The position numbers and the translations under genes are program-made. Below the pieces are notes generated by a model. That model did not search any database, was not told the origin of the DNA, and saw nothing but the letters and a program-made list of their open reading frames with translations. From assembly GCF_017581925.1 (NCBI RefSeq), contig NZ_JAGEVG010000003.1:221253-285252 (forward strand): DNA of 64,000 bases, written 5' to 3'. This document shows, piece after piece, positions 38,935-49,900 of this stretch. Positions within the stretch are counted from its first letter, which is position 1, and each line of letters opens with the position of its first letter. The stretch is from Gelidibacter pelagius (lineage in GTDB: Bacteria; Bacteroidota; Bacteroidia; Flavobacteriales; Flavobacteriaceae).

Positions 38935-39288
38935 ACTAATGTGAATTGTATGTTAAAAATAATCAAATGGATTGGTGGCTTAACTGATATCCATCATATT
39001 TATTTAAAAAAGTAAATATGAAAATCGTACAAGCATAAATCGTAACTGAGAAGTTAAGCGATTGATTATTTTTTGCGACGACTTTTAATTTCTTAATCTG
39101 TTAATATTCTGTATCTAAGATGGGGAATTATTTTGTTAAAGATAAATAATGAGTCTATTTTATCTTCATTTTTAGCTGATTTAGAATCGTTCTAAAAAAA
39201 CAGAACAGCCTTAACTAGTTTTATTTTTTATTAAGAAATCAGCTACTTGGAAAATTTAAAATGGAGTTGCTGGTACTTTCATCGGATT
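38935..39288. other. Region between nrfH and the AsmA-like gene
   Basis: It serves as upstream region of nrfH and downstream region of the AsmA-like gene. The only structure I find is the perfect palindrome TTAGAATCGTTCTAA at 39181-39195, which could be an operator or a weak hairpin. No TAnnTTTG promoter was evident on the minus strand. Confidence 0.45.
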
Positions 39289-42200
39289 TTACTTTGTACC
39301 CGCTCGTATCTTTCGCAATTTTCTATTTCCAAGTTTAAATTTGACTTTTAGCTTTTGTTTTCTTGTTTTTTTACTGTTTTTATCTTGAACAATTTGCAAA
39401 AAGAATTTAGCTCCAGCATCCTCGTAGGTCGTTTTTTCTGGCAATAACAAACCGTCATTGCTTTTGAGGTTTTTCCATGGCACCGATAACCAGATATTCA
39501 TATATTCTTTCAACTTTAATCGGCCTTCGGCAAACAAGTGTATGGCCGACGACTGAATTTCTGTTTTCGGGATCATTATTTCACCATCCTTAATTTCTAA
39601 AGTTTGGACAATAGGTTGGAATCTTAGGTTTTTAAAGCGCTCTGCCTTCATCAGCGGAATAGCTTCCATGAGGGGTTTATAATTATAGAGTGCTAAGTTT
39701 TCCAGTTCAAAATGAAGAACGCCATTCATGGAATCCATGTTGAGTTTCCCTTGTTCATCCAATGATGCGGTTGCTTTTAAAGTGTAATTTAAGAGGCCCC
39801 TAATGCTGTCAGCCTGCTTTAAATCTTCATTATTGAAATAATTGACACTATTTAGAAACTCATGAAGTTCAATATCATCGACGTCAATTTCGATTGCAAC
39901 TGGAGTGTTCACGGCATTTTCAATTCCTAAAGCGAGGTCTAATGATAGTGTGCCTCCAAAACTATCGAACTGCATATCTTCAATCATTAAATTATTTTCT
40001 TCAAATAGGAGTTCTGAACCAAAATTGGTGATATTGAATTTATCGTGTTTTAGGGTGTCAATTTCGATGGCTATGGCAGGGTAAAATGAGCTGTTGATCT
40101 CTACCATGGTGGTTTTCCACTTTTGGAGATCAAAAGAAGTCGTATCCGTTGGTTGGGTATTCAGGCTTGAAGATGCAATAAACTCCTTGATATGTGAGGT
40201 GTCTAGATACGGCGCATGGATGGAAAAGCTGGAACTATGCTGATTGATATCCTGTGGCCCATTGATAAATCCTGAAAAATTGTCAATTGTTCCTGAGAAA
40301 TAGACCTCACTTTTCCCTGGTAATCGAATATCAAGCGTTTTGAGTGTCGCTACATCGTTGTTTATTTCAACATGCAAACTATCTACTGGAATTTGAAGCC
40401 CGGCCGCTTTGAATTCTACAGAAGTCCCCGCCATTTTTAGATCACCAAATCCCTCGGCATTCAACAACTTCAAATCTTTGGACTCTGCTTTGTAGTTCCC
40501 GATAAATTCAAAATCACCCGATTTAAATACGAAATTGGTGGTCTTCAAATAATCATTCAAGTCTTCAGATTTTCCTTTCACCTTCACCGAAAAATCAAGA
40601 TCAAACGGATTGTCCTTCGACAGCTCAACATGCGTGGAATGCGCAATGATTTCACCATAAACATTGGCCACGGTCTCTTTAAAATGGACATCCAAATGGT
40701 TCAATTTAAGAATGGAATCATTTTCAAAAAAGATTTGGGAATTGATGTTTTCTGTGATCAAGTCTTTGTACTTTAATGAATCCACAGCTATCTGAATCTC
40801 TGGATTGAACCTGTTGATATCTTTAAATATGGTATGTAATGCCTTTTTGTTTTTTTGGACGTTTAACTTGTCTTCCTTCTTTAAGGAACTTATGGTTGCC
40901 AGCAATTCATCGCCGTCAATAAAAGGTGCGGTAAGGTTTAAAGACACAGAGCTGGCCCCTTCTTTATCATCCAATAAAAAAATCGGAAATTGTTTGATGC
41001 TTCCATCGAGATTTATGGAATGCACGTCATCAATCTCCACATTAAATTCCTTAAGTAGAATATTTGAATTATTAACAAAAAGGGACAAAGAATCAATAAT
41101 GATGTCTATTTCAGCAGGCTCATAGTGGAGATTGGTATTGGTCAAGGTCAGATCACCTCTGGCATTATTTAGAAGCTCACTGAGTTCTTTTACATTGCCG
41201 GTAACATGTCCGTTAAACTTAAAATCACCTGAATCTATCCGGAACAGTTGAATATTGAACAAATCCTTAAATACAGAGATGGGACCACTTGAACTCGCTT
41301 CAGCATTCATAAAAACGGCATCTTTCAATTTGCTTTGTGGACCATGGACCCTAACATTACCTTTCAGATTGGTTATTGCTTCATCATATTTGAAGTTAAA
41401 GTTCTTGAGCAGGATAGTTTCTGAATTGATCAGCTCCATATTCGAGCTTAAGTCGTTTATCACCACATCATTATACCTTAAGGAGCCGACATTGATATTA
41501 AACTGCGGATGAAATTGGCTGTAAATGGCATCAAGGGTTTCATGGAGATTTCTTCTGTCGTCCACCGGCGTATTGGTCTTTGGTACGAACCGTTTCGCCA
41601 TGGCAATCACATCATTGACATTTAGGTTTTTAGAGTTCAATGAGATCTGACTCGTCGTGGGAACTGTAGGCGTCTTGGATAGAATCCCAGCAATATTTTT
41701 TAGGTTTCCCTTAAATACTAAATCTTCACCATTGGGGAGGTTGATGGTCAGTTCCTTTAAAACTGAGTTTTCCCTTTCCAATGATACCGTAATAGATTGT
41801 ACAGGCAATTGGAGCCCATTTTTTTTAAGGACGACCCGTGTATTGTTCAGATTGAATAGACCCGTAGCTTTGTTTAGAAATTCGAAAGGGTTTTGGATGT
41901 CTCCAGAAAAGTGTGCATCCAAAAGAAACTTTCCACCCTTAAAATCAAAATTGTCGGTTTCAATAATCGCTGCCAAGTCTTCATTAGCGCCATTTAATCG
42001 CACATTGGCGTCGATAAAATTTAAGGCTTCCGGTGTGCTTTGGAAATAGGAATTATGGATAGCAACCTCTATGGTCTCTAATTTCGCATGAATGGTATCA
42101 AAGCTTATTTTGAAATCTTTTACAGATTTTTTTTGTCTTAAACTATCAGTATTATAAAGATCATTGGTCAGGTTGCCACTAAAAGATGTCTTCTTAAAAT

Positions 42201-43245
42201 GGAATTTGTCAGCAATGGCCACCTCGTTATTTGCTGTAGAAAATTGAGCATCTATATCAGGATTATTGCCATAGGCGAATTTGCCCACTAGTCTGAGATT
42301 AGTTGCAAGAGGATTTTGGATCTCATAACTTTTGAGTTTTTCCGAAATGTTATCCGTAAGTAAACCTTTAATCGCTTTAAAATCTGTATTGGGATTTTGC
42401 AGTTCAAACCTGTATTCCGTGATGTCCGAAAGATCAAAATCGGCACTTAATTGAAAGGTCTGGTCATCAATTGCGAGTGGGAATTCTGGAACTTCTATAT
42501 GGTCATTCTCTAAATCCACAGTAAATTTATAGACGCCTTTTACTATGGCACCATTGAAGAAACTGCCTTTAGTGGTGTTGAACCCTAAATTGTTGACGGT
42601 GATATCCATATTGGAGTTTCCCTTTAACTTTAAATCATCTCCTTTAAATGTCCCTTTGATTTTATGAATGTGAAGATTGAAATATTTGTTTAAAACACTA
42701 TCCTTGGTAACGTATTTGACATTGTCCAATAAGATATCCGCACCCGTAGGATTGACCCAGCCAGGCAGCTGAAAACCTTTTTGTCTTGCTTGTTGCTTGT
42801 CTTTTTTTAGTTGCTGGTGAAATGCTAAGGGTTTTTTTGAGATGACTTCTGAATGGAATTCGGCATTCTTGATAGCGATGTTTTTAAAAACAATCTGGCC
42901 CCTCAATAATTTTCCGGCACCTATGACCAACTTGGCTTCATCGATTTGAAGACTTGACACCTGATCAGAAATTGAATCTCTATTGGTGTGCGTGATGTCT
43001 TTGAGCGTAAAACTCACATTCGGGAAACCACTCAAGAAACGGGCATTTACTTTGCCAATGGTCAATGTTCCTGAGGTGTTTTCAGCATACCACGCTTGCA
43101 GCACGTCAATAACACTATCCCGATTGAGCCAACCAATGGTGAAAAGACCGATGGGCAATAGCATGATAACTATTAAACCTATAGCAATTCTTTTAAGCCA
43201 TTTTTGCTTTGTAGATTTTTTGGTCTTGCCTATTGGGGTTTTCAA
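39289..43245 (-). CDS. Giant AsmA-like envelope protein
   Basis: The 1318-residue protein has an N-terminal membrane helix (about 20-40) followed by a very long beta-rich region, with an AsmA-type N-terminal segment (VLQAWYAENTSGTLTIGKV and FLSGFPNVSFTLKDI) and an AsmA-like C-terminal part (LDEQGKLNMDSMNGVLHFE, then LLPEKTTYEDAGAKFF). Several internal repeats share a pattern of GDFEFxGxxxGxxKxLxxLLNxARGDLxL. Large AsmA/TamB/YhdP relatives form hydrophobic grooves that carry phospholipids between membranes, so a lipid-transport role is the natural inference. The C terminus is strongly basic. Transcribed alone. Confidence 0.85.
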   Translation of the reverse strand: MKTPIGKTKKSTKQKWLKRIAIGLIVIMLLPIGLFTIGWLNRDSVIDVLQAWYAENTSGTLTIGKVNARFLSGFPNVSFTLKDITHTNRDSISDQVSSLQIDEAKLVIGAGKLLRGQIVFKNIAIKNAEFHSEVISKKPLAFHQQLKKDKQQARQKGFQLPGWVNPTGADILLDNVKYVTKDSVLNKYFNLHIHKIKGTFKGDDLKLKGNSNMDITVNNLGFNTTKGSFFNGAIVKGVYKFTVDLENDHIEVPEFPLAIDDQTFQLSADFDLSDITEYRFELQNPNTDFKAIKGLLTDNISEKLKSYEIQNPLATNLRLVGKFAYGNNPDIDAQFSTANNEVAIADKFHFKKTSFSGNLTNDLYNTDSLRQKKSVKDFKISFDTIHAKLETIEVAIHNSYFQSTPEALNFIDANVRLNGANEDLAAIIETDNFDFKGGKFLLDAHFSGDIQNPFEFLNKATGLFNLNNTRVVLKKNGLQLPVQSITVSLERENSVLKELTINLPNGEDLVFKGNLKNIAGILSKTPTVPTTSQISLNSKNLNVNDVIAMAKRFVPKTNTPVDDRRNLHETLDAIYSQFHPQFNINVGSLRYNDVVINDLSSNMELINSETILLKNFNFKYDEAITNLKGNVRVHGPQSKLKDAVFMNAEASSSGPISVFKDLFNIQLFRIDSGDFKFNGHVTGNVKELSELLNNARGDLTLTNTNLHYEPAEIDIIIDSLSLFVNNSNILLKEFNVEIDDVHSINLDGSIKQFPIFLLDDKEGASSVSLNLTAPFIDGDELLATISSLKKEDKLNVQKNKKALHTIFKDINRFNPEIQIAVDSLKYKDLITENINSQIFFENDSILKLNHLDVHFKETVANVYGEIIAHSTHVELSKDNPFDLDFSVKVKGKSEDLNDYLKTTNFVFKSGDFEFIGNYKAESKDLKLLNAEGFGDLKMAGTSVEFKAAGLQIPVDSLHVEINNDVATLKTLDIRLPGKSEVYFSGTIDNFSGFINGPQDINQHSSSFSIHAPYLDTSHIKEFIASSSLNTQPTDTTSFDLQKWKTTMVEINSSFYPAIAIEIDTLKHDKFNITNFGSELLFEENNLMIEDMQFDSFGGTLSLDLALGIENAVNTPVAIEIDVDDIELHEFLNSVNYFNNEDLKQADSIRGLLNYTLKATASLDEQGKLNMDSMNGVLHFELENLALYNYKPLMEAIPLMKAERFKNLRFQPIVQTLEIKDGEIMIPKTEIQSSAIHLFAEGRLKLKEYMNIWLSVPWKNLKSNDGLLLPEKTTYEDAGAKFFLQIVQDKNSKKTRKQKLKVKFKLGNRKLRKIRAGTK

Positions 43246-43350
43246 AGTTGAAATTTATGGAAAAGTAAGGAGAAAATTTGGGCTATTAAGCCTTGTGTAT
43301 GGAATATATTTCATCAGTGATGGAACTGACTCCACTGCCGGTTCAAATAT

Positions 43351-43381
43351 AAAAAGGTTATCTTAATTATTAAGACAACCT
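43351..43381 (-). terminator. Terminator of the beta-barrel protein gene
   Basis: AGGTTATCTTAA (43355-43366) pairs with TTAAGACAACCT (43370-43381) with one mismatch. On the minus strand it is followed by a T run and lies 32 bp after the stop. Confidence 0.8.
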
Positions 43382-43413
43382 CTTTTTTATTTCGATCTGA
43401 TTTATCGATTTGC

Positions 43414-44082
43414 TTATTTTGAAAAAGCATAAGTGACACCTACTTGAAACATGTTGCTTTTTATGTTTCCTGCACCGACTTCTTCTTTATTCATGTCTGA
43501 AAGATCCCCGGTATATCTTACACCTAACTTTAAGCCTGGTGCAAATGTTGATAAGTCATAACCGACGCCTACACCAAATGCAAATGTACCTGTCTTATAA
43601 TATTCTTTAATATCTTCATCTGAACCACCATCAACGGATTCTTTGATTGAGAGTAGAAAATTGTATTGAGGACCAGCTTCTACATAAAGATGATTTATAA
43701 TTTTATATTGCAACATGACGGGGAGTGTGATGTAGCTTGTTTTGATCTTTCCTGAGACCTCGTTAACTGCGCCCATGGAACTTCTCATTTCAACCTCAGC
43801 GTTATTTGAAGCGTTTATGTAGCTATAGCTCCACTTTGTCCCACCAGTTGAAAAGAAAAGTTCAGGTTGAATGGCGAATTTTTCGGTGACGGCATAATTA
43901 CCAAATAGCCCAATATGGACTCCCAATAGTGATTCCAAGTCAGTATTATCAGAAAATTTAAGTTTTGCAATATTAAGACCTGCCTTGGCGCCATAGGTGA
44001 AATCCTGTGCATTTACGGCAAAGGACAGGCTAAATATGCATGCGAGACCTAGAAATTTGAATTTGTTTTTTGAATCATTCAT
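43414..44082 (-). CDS. Outer-membrane beta-barrel protein (PorT/OmpA-barrel type)
   Basis: The 222 residues begin with a signal peptide (FSLSFAVNAQ, cleavage about 25). Alternating amphipathic strands follow, starting FTYGAKAGLNIAKLKF, including FAIQPELFFSTGG and YVEAGPQYNFLL, and the chain ends with a strand finishing in aromatic and basic residues (FQVGVTYAFSK). This is the pattern of the eight-stranded 'porin family' barrels common in this phylum. No specific function can be read. It is divergent from the MG2/plug protein gene 220 bp away. Confidence 0.88.
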   Translation of the reverse strand: MNDSKNKFKFLGLACIFSLSFAVNAQDFTYGAKAGLNIAKLKFSDNTDLESLLGVHIGLFGNYAVTEKFAIQPELFFSTGGTKWSYSYINASNNAEVEMRSSMGAVNEVSGKIKTSYITLPVMLQYKIINHLYVEAGPQYNFLLSIKESVDGGSDEDIKEYYKTGTFAFGVGVGYDLSTFAPGLKLGVRYTGDLSDMNKEEVGAGNIKSNMFQVGVTYAFSK

Positions 44083-44301
44083 AATGATATGTTTTATGTG
44101 GTTAAGTCATAGCATCGGGAACTCTTTAAAATGTCATCATGTCTTTTAAAATTAGTTTAGGTCTAAAGTTTTTTAAAACTAAAAAATGTCGTAAAACATG
44201 ATACAGTCATCTATAAAGCGTGCTGAGATGCTTCCACATCTATGAGAATAATGTTTGAGTGCTGCTATTTTTTTGATATCTTCGGTATAAACATCAATGT
44301 T

Positions 44302-46773
44302 ATGAATATCCCCAGACCAATTAACAAGCTATTTTTATTTGTGTTGATGATCTTAACTGGTTCTTTAGCTGTGGGCCAAAATGATGTGTTGCCCACATAT
44401 CAAAATTATACCGAAGACGCAAGAGAGGTTGCCTATTTGCACCTTAACAAATCAACCTATGTAAAAGGCGAGGCAATCGGTTTTACTGCTTATGTTTTTG
44501 ACAAGAAGGATAAAAAACCTTCCAACCTTACCACCAACCTTTATGTTTCTATCGAAGATAAAAACGATAAGACCATAGCAAAAAAGTTGATAAGGATAAT
44601 GGATGGTGTGGGATCAAATACTTTTGTTGTTGATTCTACATTTACTTCTGGTTACTACACCATAAAAGCCTATACCAATTGGATGCTTAATTTTACTGAG
44701 CAAAATCACTATGTCGAATCGATTAGGATTATTGATCCGGAAAGCGAAAAATATATTGAGAAAGAAACTACAGCTAACCAATTGGATGCACAGTTTTTAC
44801 CGGAAAGTGGCCACCTTCTTCATGGTGTCATGAACACGGTTGGTGTGGTAGTCAAGGATAATTTGGGTTATGGGGTACCCAATATAGAAGGCACAGTTTT
44901 TGGAAAAAATGATGAGGTGCTGACCGCCTTTAAAACCAATAAATTGGGCATCGGTAAATTTCCATTATTTGCAGAGATTAATACTGACTACAGGATCAAG
45001 CTTAACTATGGCAATAAGGATTTCAATTTCAATCTGAATCAAAGAACCGAAAAAAAGGGTGTCATTATTTCTCTCAACAGAAATAAGTCCAAGGTCTTTG
45101 TCTCTATAGTGACCAATACCGAAAGTTTAGATTTAACAAAAAATAAAGGTTACAGTTTGTTGTGGCACAATGGGGATAAAAGCACTTTAATGGATGTTAA
45201 CTTTACAGACAATGCAACCGTCACGATAGGCATCGAATTGGCCAGCGCTTCTCCTGGAGTTAATATATTGACGCTTTTTAATGAAAATAATCAACCAATT
45301 GCCGAGCGTCTGTTTTTTAATTATGAGGGCATAAACATGCTTAAGTCAAATGAGATTTCGGCATCAAAAACAAAGGATTCCGTTGCTGTGGCACTTAATT
45401 TCAAAAACATAGATGCCGATGCGCTTAGCAACATTAGTATTTCGGTCTTGCCCGAGGAAACAATATCTTACAATAAGCACCATAATATTGTTTCATACCT
45501 CTACTTACAGCCCTATATAAATGGAGAAATTGAACAAGCCAAGTATTACTTTACTGACATTGATGCTAAGAAACAGTTTGAATTGGACAATCTGCTGATC
45601 ACCCAAGGTTGGAGCAGTTATAACTGGAACACTCTTTTCAATGCTCCAGAACGCCTGAATTATACGTTTGAACAAGGCATCAGATATAAAGTGAATATAA
45701 ACTCTCAAAACAACGAACCCACAAGCTCATATCTCATGCACGCGGTAGGTGAGACTGACCCACAAGTTTTCAATGTCAACAAAAACGATAAAAGTTTTAT
45801 GATAGACAATGTTTTTCCGATGGAGAATGACCGTTTGTATTTGTCCAAGGTCAAGAGTAATGATGTGTTGGAATCTGCAAAACTTTATGTTCAATCATTT
45901 CCAAACGCTATTCCCAAACTGTCTGCTAAATCAGTCTATTTAAATCCGAAATTTGATTATAATATCAGTACGAGCCTCAACAATGCTATTCAATTTGAGA
46001 AGTTAAATGATATGCAGCAATTGGCTGAAATAACGGTTTCTACACGGGTAAGTAAAACCAAAACGCGCATTCAGAAGCTTGGGGAGCATAAATATGGAAA
46101 AATTAAAATTGTAGAAGAGGCAGATAGAATGTCATTTGGTACGCTTACGGACTATTTACATTTTTTGGGATTGACTGTTGATGAAAGTGATGGCGGATTT
46201 GCATTGTTCTTGGGTTATTCAGGACTGAAAAACAATTCTACCGCCAACTACGGCGCTTCTGGTGGAACACCGAGCTCAAGTTCTTCATCTGCGGATAATA
46301 TGATAAATAATGAGGTTAAAATTAGACCGATGACAGTGTTTTTAGATGATATACAGTTGGTGGATCAGTCTATGTTAAATCAATATCCGCTCAATAATGT
46401 GGATTATGTTGAAATTAATAGAACAGGAATGGGTAATGGCGCTAGGGGCGCCAGCGGGGTTGTTAAAATCTATTCTTATTATGGTTCTGATCTGCAAGAC
46501 AACAGAAAAACGGGATTAGGAGTTGATCTGCCTTTGGCATTTAGTGTTGAGAAAAAATTCTACGTACCGAAATATCAATATTACACCGATGATTTTTATA
46601 AACAATATGGTACTGTTGACTGGAAACCTAAACTTATTCCGGATGCCAATGGAAATATTAAGTTCAGCATAGCAAAACCTAAAGTGCCTGTGACATTATA
46701 TATAGAAGGTATTGTAAATGATGGTTCAGTTATTTATGAAGAAAAAACAATATTATTAGATTCGCATTTTTAA
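44302..46773 (+). CDS. Exported MG2-like / TonB-plug domain protein
   Basis: I start the gene at the ATG at 44302, which opens a signal peptide (PINKLFLFVLMILTGSLAVG); the frame is open 20 codons upstream without a signal. The 823-residue protein has an N-terminal alpha-2-macroglobulin MG2-like domain (AYLHLNKSTYVKGEAIGFTA). Several beta domains follow, then a C-terminal plug-like domain (DDIQLVDQSMLNQYPLNNVDYVEINR) and a final MG-like strand block. Such proteins occur widely in Bacteroidota, often without a barrel, and their role is unsettled. A Ser-rich loop (GGTPSSSSSSAD) interrupts the plug domain. It ends at a bidirectional terminator. Confidence 0.83.
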   Translation: MNIPRPINKLFLFVLMILTGSLAVGQNDVLPTYQNYTEDAREVAYLHLNKSTYVKGEAIGFTAYVFDKKDKKPSNLTTNLYVSIEDKNDKTIAKKLIRIMDGVGSNTFVVDSTFTSGYYTIKAYTNWMLNFTEQNHYVESIRIIDPESEKYIEKETTANQLDAQFLPESGHLLHGVMNTVGVVVKDNLGYGVPNIEGTVFGKNDEVLTAFKTNKLGIGKFPLFAEINTDYRIKLNYGNKDFNFNLNQRTEKKGVIISLNRNKSKVFVSIVTNTESLDLTKNKGYSLLWHNGDKSTLMDVNFTDNATVTIGIELASASPGVNILTLFNENNQPIAERLFFNYEGINMLKSNEISASKTKDSVAVALNFKNIDADALSNISISVLPEETISYNKHHNIVSYLYLQPYINGEIEQAKYYFTDIDAKKQFELDNLLITQGWSSYNWNTLFNAPERLNYTFEQGIRYKVNINSQNNEPTSSYLMHAVGETDPQVFNVNKNDKSFMIDNVFPMENDRLYLSKVKSNDVLESAKLYVQSFPNAIPKLSAKSVYLNPKFDYNISTSLNNAIQFEKLNDMQQLAEITVSTRVSKTKTRIQKLGEHKYGKIKIVEEADRMSFGTLTDYLHFLGLTVDESDGGFALFLGYSGLKNNSTANYGASGGTPSSSSSSADNMINNEVKIRPMTVFLDDIQLVDQSMLNQYPLNNVDYVEINRTGMGNGARGASGVVKIYSYYGSDLQDNRKTGLGVDLPLAFSVEKKFYVPKYQYYTDDFYKQYGTVDWKPKLIPDANGNIKFSIAKPKVPVTLYIEGIVNDGSVIYEEKTILLDSHF

Positions 46774-46840
46774 ATCAAAACGAATCTGTAGAATTGAAAA
46801 TTCGTGACATGTCTTCGATAGGAGAACGCCAGTAAAGTAG

Positions 46841-46881
46841 AAAAAGAGGCTATCTCAAGTGTTATGAGATAGCCTCTTTTT
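46841..46881. terminator. Bidirectional terminator between the MG2 gene and secA
   Basis: AAAAAGAGGCTATCTCA (46841-46857) is the exact complement of TGAGATAGCCTCTTTTT (46865-46881). The two convergent genes end at 46773 and 46926. Confidence 0.92.
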
Positions 46882-46925
46882 ATTCATAATCCCAAATTTT
46901 CAGGACTGACTTCGCAAGAATTGGG

Positions 46926-49900
46926 TTAATCTTCCGTCAACACCCAATCTCCTTTAGATATTAAAGGTTCAGCTTGTTTGTATTTTAAAGTTTTGTTTTC
47001 ACCGCTCAACACGTGTTTAATGGTCACCCGATCATTACGTCCAATTTTAGGTTTGTCGCGCACAATGGTTTCCACCACTTCTTGTCGTTGTGTGTTTCCA
47101 GCAGCTCTGCTTTGTGAAGAACGTTCATCCAAATTAGGAATTTCCTCCTTATTGGTTTCTAACTTTTCTTTGGAGCGTGTTTGACGAGCTTCCTGAATGG
47201 CATCAGTAGTTTCTGATGGCAATTCACCTTTGAATAAGAAGGAGATCACATCTTTGTTCACTTGGTCAATCATCACCTTAAACAATTCAAAAGCTTCAAA
47301 CTTGTAAATCAATAATGGATCTTTTTGCTCGTGGACAGCCAATTGAACCGATTGTTTCAATTCGTCCATTTTGCGCAAATGCGTTTTCCATGCATCATCT
47401 AGGATGGCCAGAGTAATGTTCTTTTCAAAATCATTGATCAGTTGTTTCCCATTGGTTTCATAAGCTTTTTCGAGATCTGTGACCACTTGTAAGCTCTTTA
47501 CGCCATCTGTAAACGGAACGACGATACGTTTGAATTTATCGCGCTGTGTTTCGTAAACATTCTTAATGACAGGGAAAGCCATATCAGCGTTCTTTTGCAT
47601 TTTGTCCTTATAATGATTGAATGCCGCCTTATATATTTTACCTGCAATCTCTATATCGGTCATTTTACTGAATTCAGCCTCTGTGATAGGCGAGCTCATA
47701 GAGAAATAACGGATCAGTTCAAATTCAAAATTCTTAAAGTCGTTAGCTGCTTTATTGGTTTGGGAAATGATTTCTGAGGTATCATAGATCATATTCGCCA
47801 AATCCACACGCAAACGTTCGCCGTGCAACGCATGACGACGGCGTTTGTAAATCACTTCACGTTGGGCGTTCATGACATCATCATATTCCAATAAACGCTT
47901 ACGCACACCAAAGTTGTTTTCTTCTACTTTTTTCTGTGCACGTTCAATAGATTTTGAAATCATGGAATGTTGAATCACTTCACCTTCCTTAAGGCCCATT
48001 CTATCCATCATTTTTGCAATCCGCTCACTACCAAAAAGGCGCATTAAATTATCTTCCAAAGAAGCATAAAACTGTGAGCTACCTGGATCTCCCTGACGTC
48101 CGGCACGACCACGCAGCTGTCTGTCGACACGACGTGAATCATGGCGCTCTGTACCTACAATGGCCAATCCGCCTGCCTTTTTAACTTCTTCGCTTAATTT
48201 AATATCGGTACCACGACCCGCCATATTGGTAGCAATGGTCACCTGGCCCGGTTGTCCTGCTTCAGCAACAATATCGGCTTCTTTTTTATGGAGCTTCGCG
48301 TTCAAAACGTTGTGAGGTACTTTTCGCAAGGTTAACATTTTACCTAATAACTCACTGATTTCAACACTGGTTGTTCCAATCAGAACTGGACGACCTGCTT
48401 CCGACAGCTTAGTCACTTCATCAATCACCGCATTGTACTTTTCGCGTTTGGTTTTATAAACCAAATCATCGCGATCATCACGGGCAATAGGTCTGTTGGT
48501 TGGAATTTCAATGACGTCCAATTTATAAATTTCCCAGAACTCACCAGCTTCAGTCAAAGCAGTACCTGTCATACCAGCTAGCTTACGGTACATTCTAAAG
48601 TAATTCTGTAGCGTTACCGTAGCAAAGGTTTGGGTGGCCGCTTCAATTTTTACATTCTCCTTGGCTTCAATAGCTTGGTGTAAACCGTCACTGTAGCGAC
48701 GTCCATCCATGATACGACCTGTTTGCTCATCAACAATCATCACTTTATTGTCAATAACGACATATTGAATGTCTTTTTCAAATAGGGCATAGGCTTTTAA
48801 TAATTGGCTCAGGGTATGGATACGCTCTGATTTAATACCAAAATCCCTGAACAGTTCTTCTTTAGCTTCTGCTTCTTCTTCTTTGGAAAGGTTTTGTGCT
48901 TCAATTTTTGAAATTTCCATTCCGATTTCTGGCATGACGAAGAAATTTGGATCGTCTTCTCCAGAAAGAAATTCCACACCTTTATCAGATAATTCGACCT
49001 GATTATTTTTTTCATCAATCACATAGTACAGTTCCGCATCAATCTTAGGCATTTCGCGGTTATTGTCCTGCATATAATGATTCTCAGTTTTTTGCAGTAA
49101 TTGTTTGATGCCTTCCTCACTTAAAAACTTGATTAAGGCTTTGTTTTTAGGGATGCCCCTGTAAACACGCAATAATTTAAAACCACCTTCTTTAAGATCA
49201 CCTTCAGCAATCAATTTCTTTGCTTCGGCCAAAACACCTGTTAGATAATGACGTTGCGCAGCGGCAATGGCATCAACTTTAGGTTTTAATTCGTTAAATT
49301 CATGACGCTCTCCTTGCGGAATTGGTCCGGAAATAATTAACGGGGTACGAGCGTCATCCACTAAAACGGAATCCACCTCATCCACAATGGCGTAGTGGTG
49401 TGGGCGTTGTACTAAATCGTCAGGCGAATGTGCCATATTATCACGCAGATAATCGAAACCAAATTCGTTGTTGGTTCCGTAAGTGATGTCGGCATTATAT
49501 GCTTTTTTACGCGCTGCTGAATTGGGCTGATGGTAGTCAATACAATCTACGCTCATACCATGAAATTCGAACAGAGGCGCCATCCACGCACTATCACGTT
49601 TTGCTAAATAATCGTTGACCGTAACTAAGTGCACGCCGTTTCCGGTAAGTGCATTTAAGTACATAGGAAGTGATGCCACAAGGGTTTTACCTTCACCAGT
49701 TTGCATCTCTGCAATTTTACCCTGATGAAGTGCTACACCGCCGATAAGTTGGACGTCGTAGTGGATCATATCCCAAGTAATTGGTTTACCGGCAGCATCC
49801 CATGAGTTTGCCCATATAGCTTTATCATCGTCTAGGGTGACGTAGTCTTTGCTTCCCGAAATTTCGCGGTCAAAAGTACTTGCCGTTACGGTTATGGAAG

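Noticed and set aside
38935..39288. FNR-type operator upstream of nrfH
   Set aside because: No TTGAT-N4-ATCAA-like site could be found; the only palindrome (TTAGAATCGTTCTAA) is of a different type.
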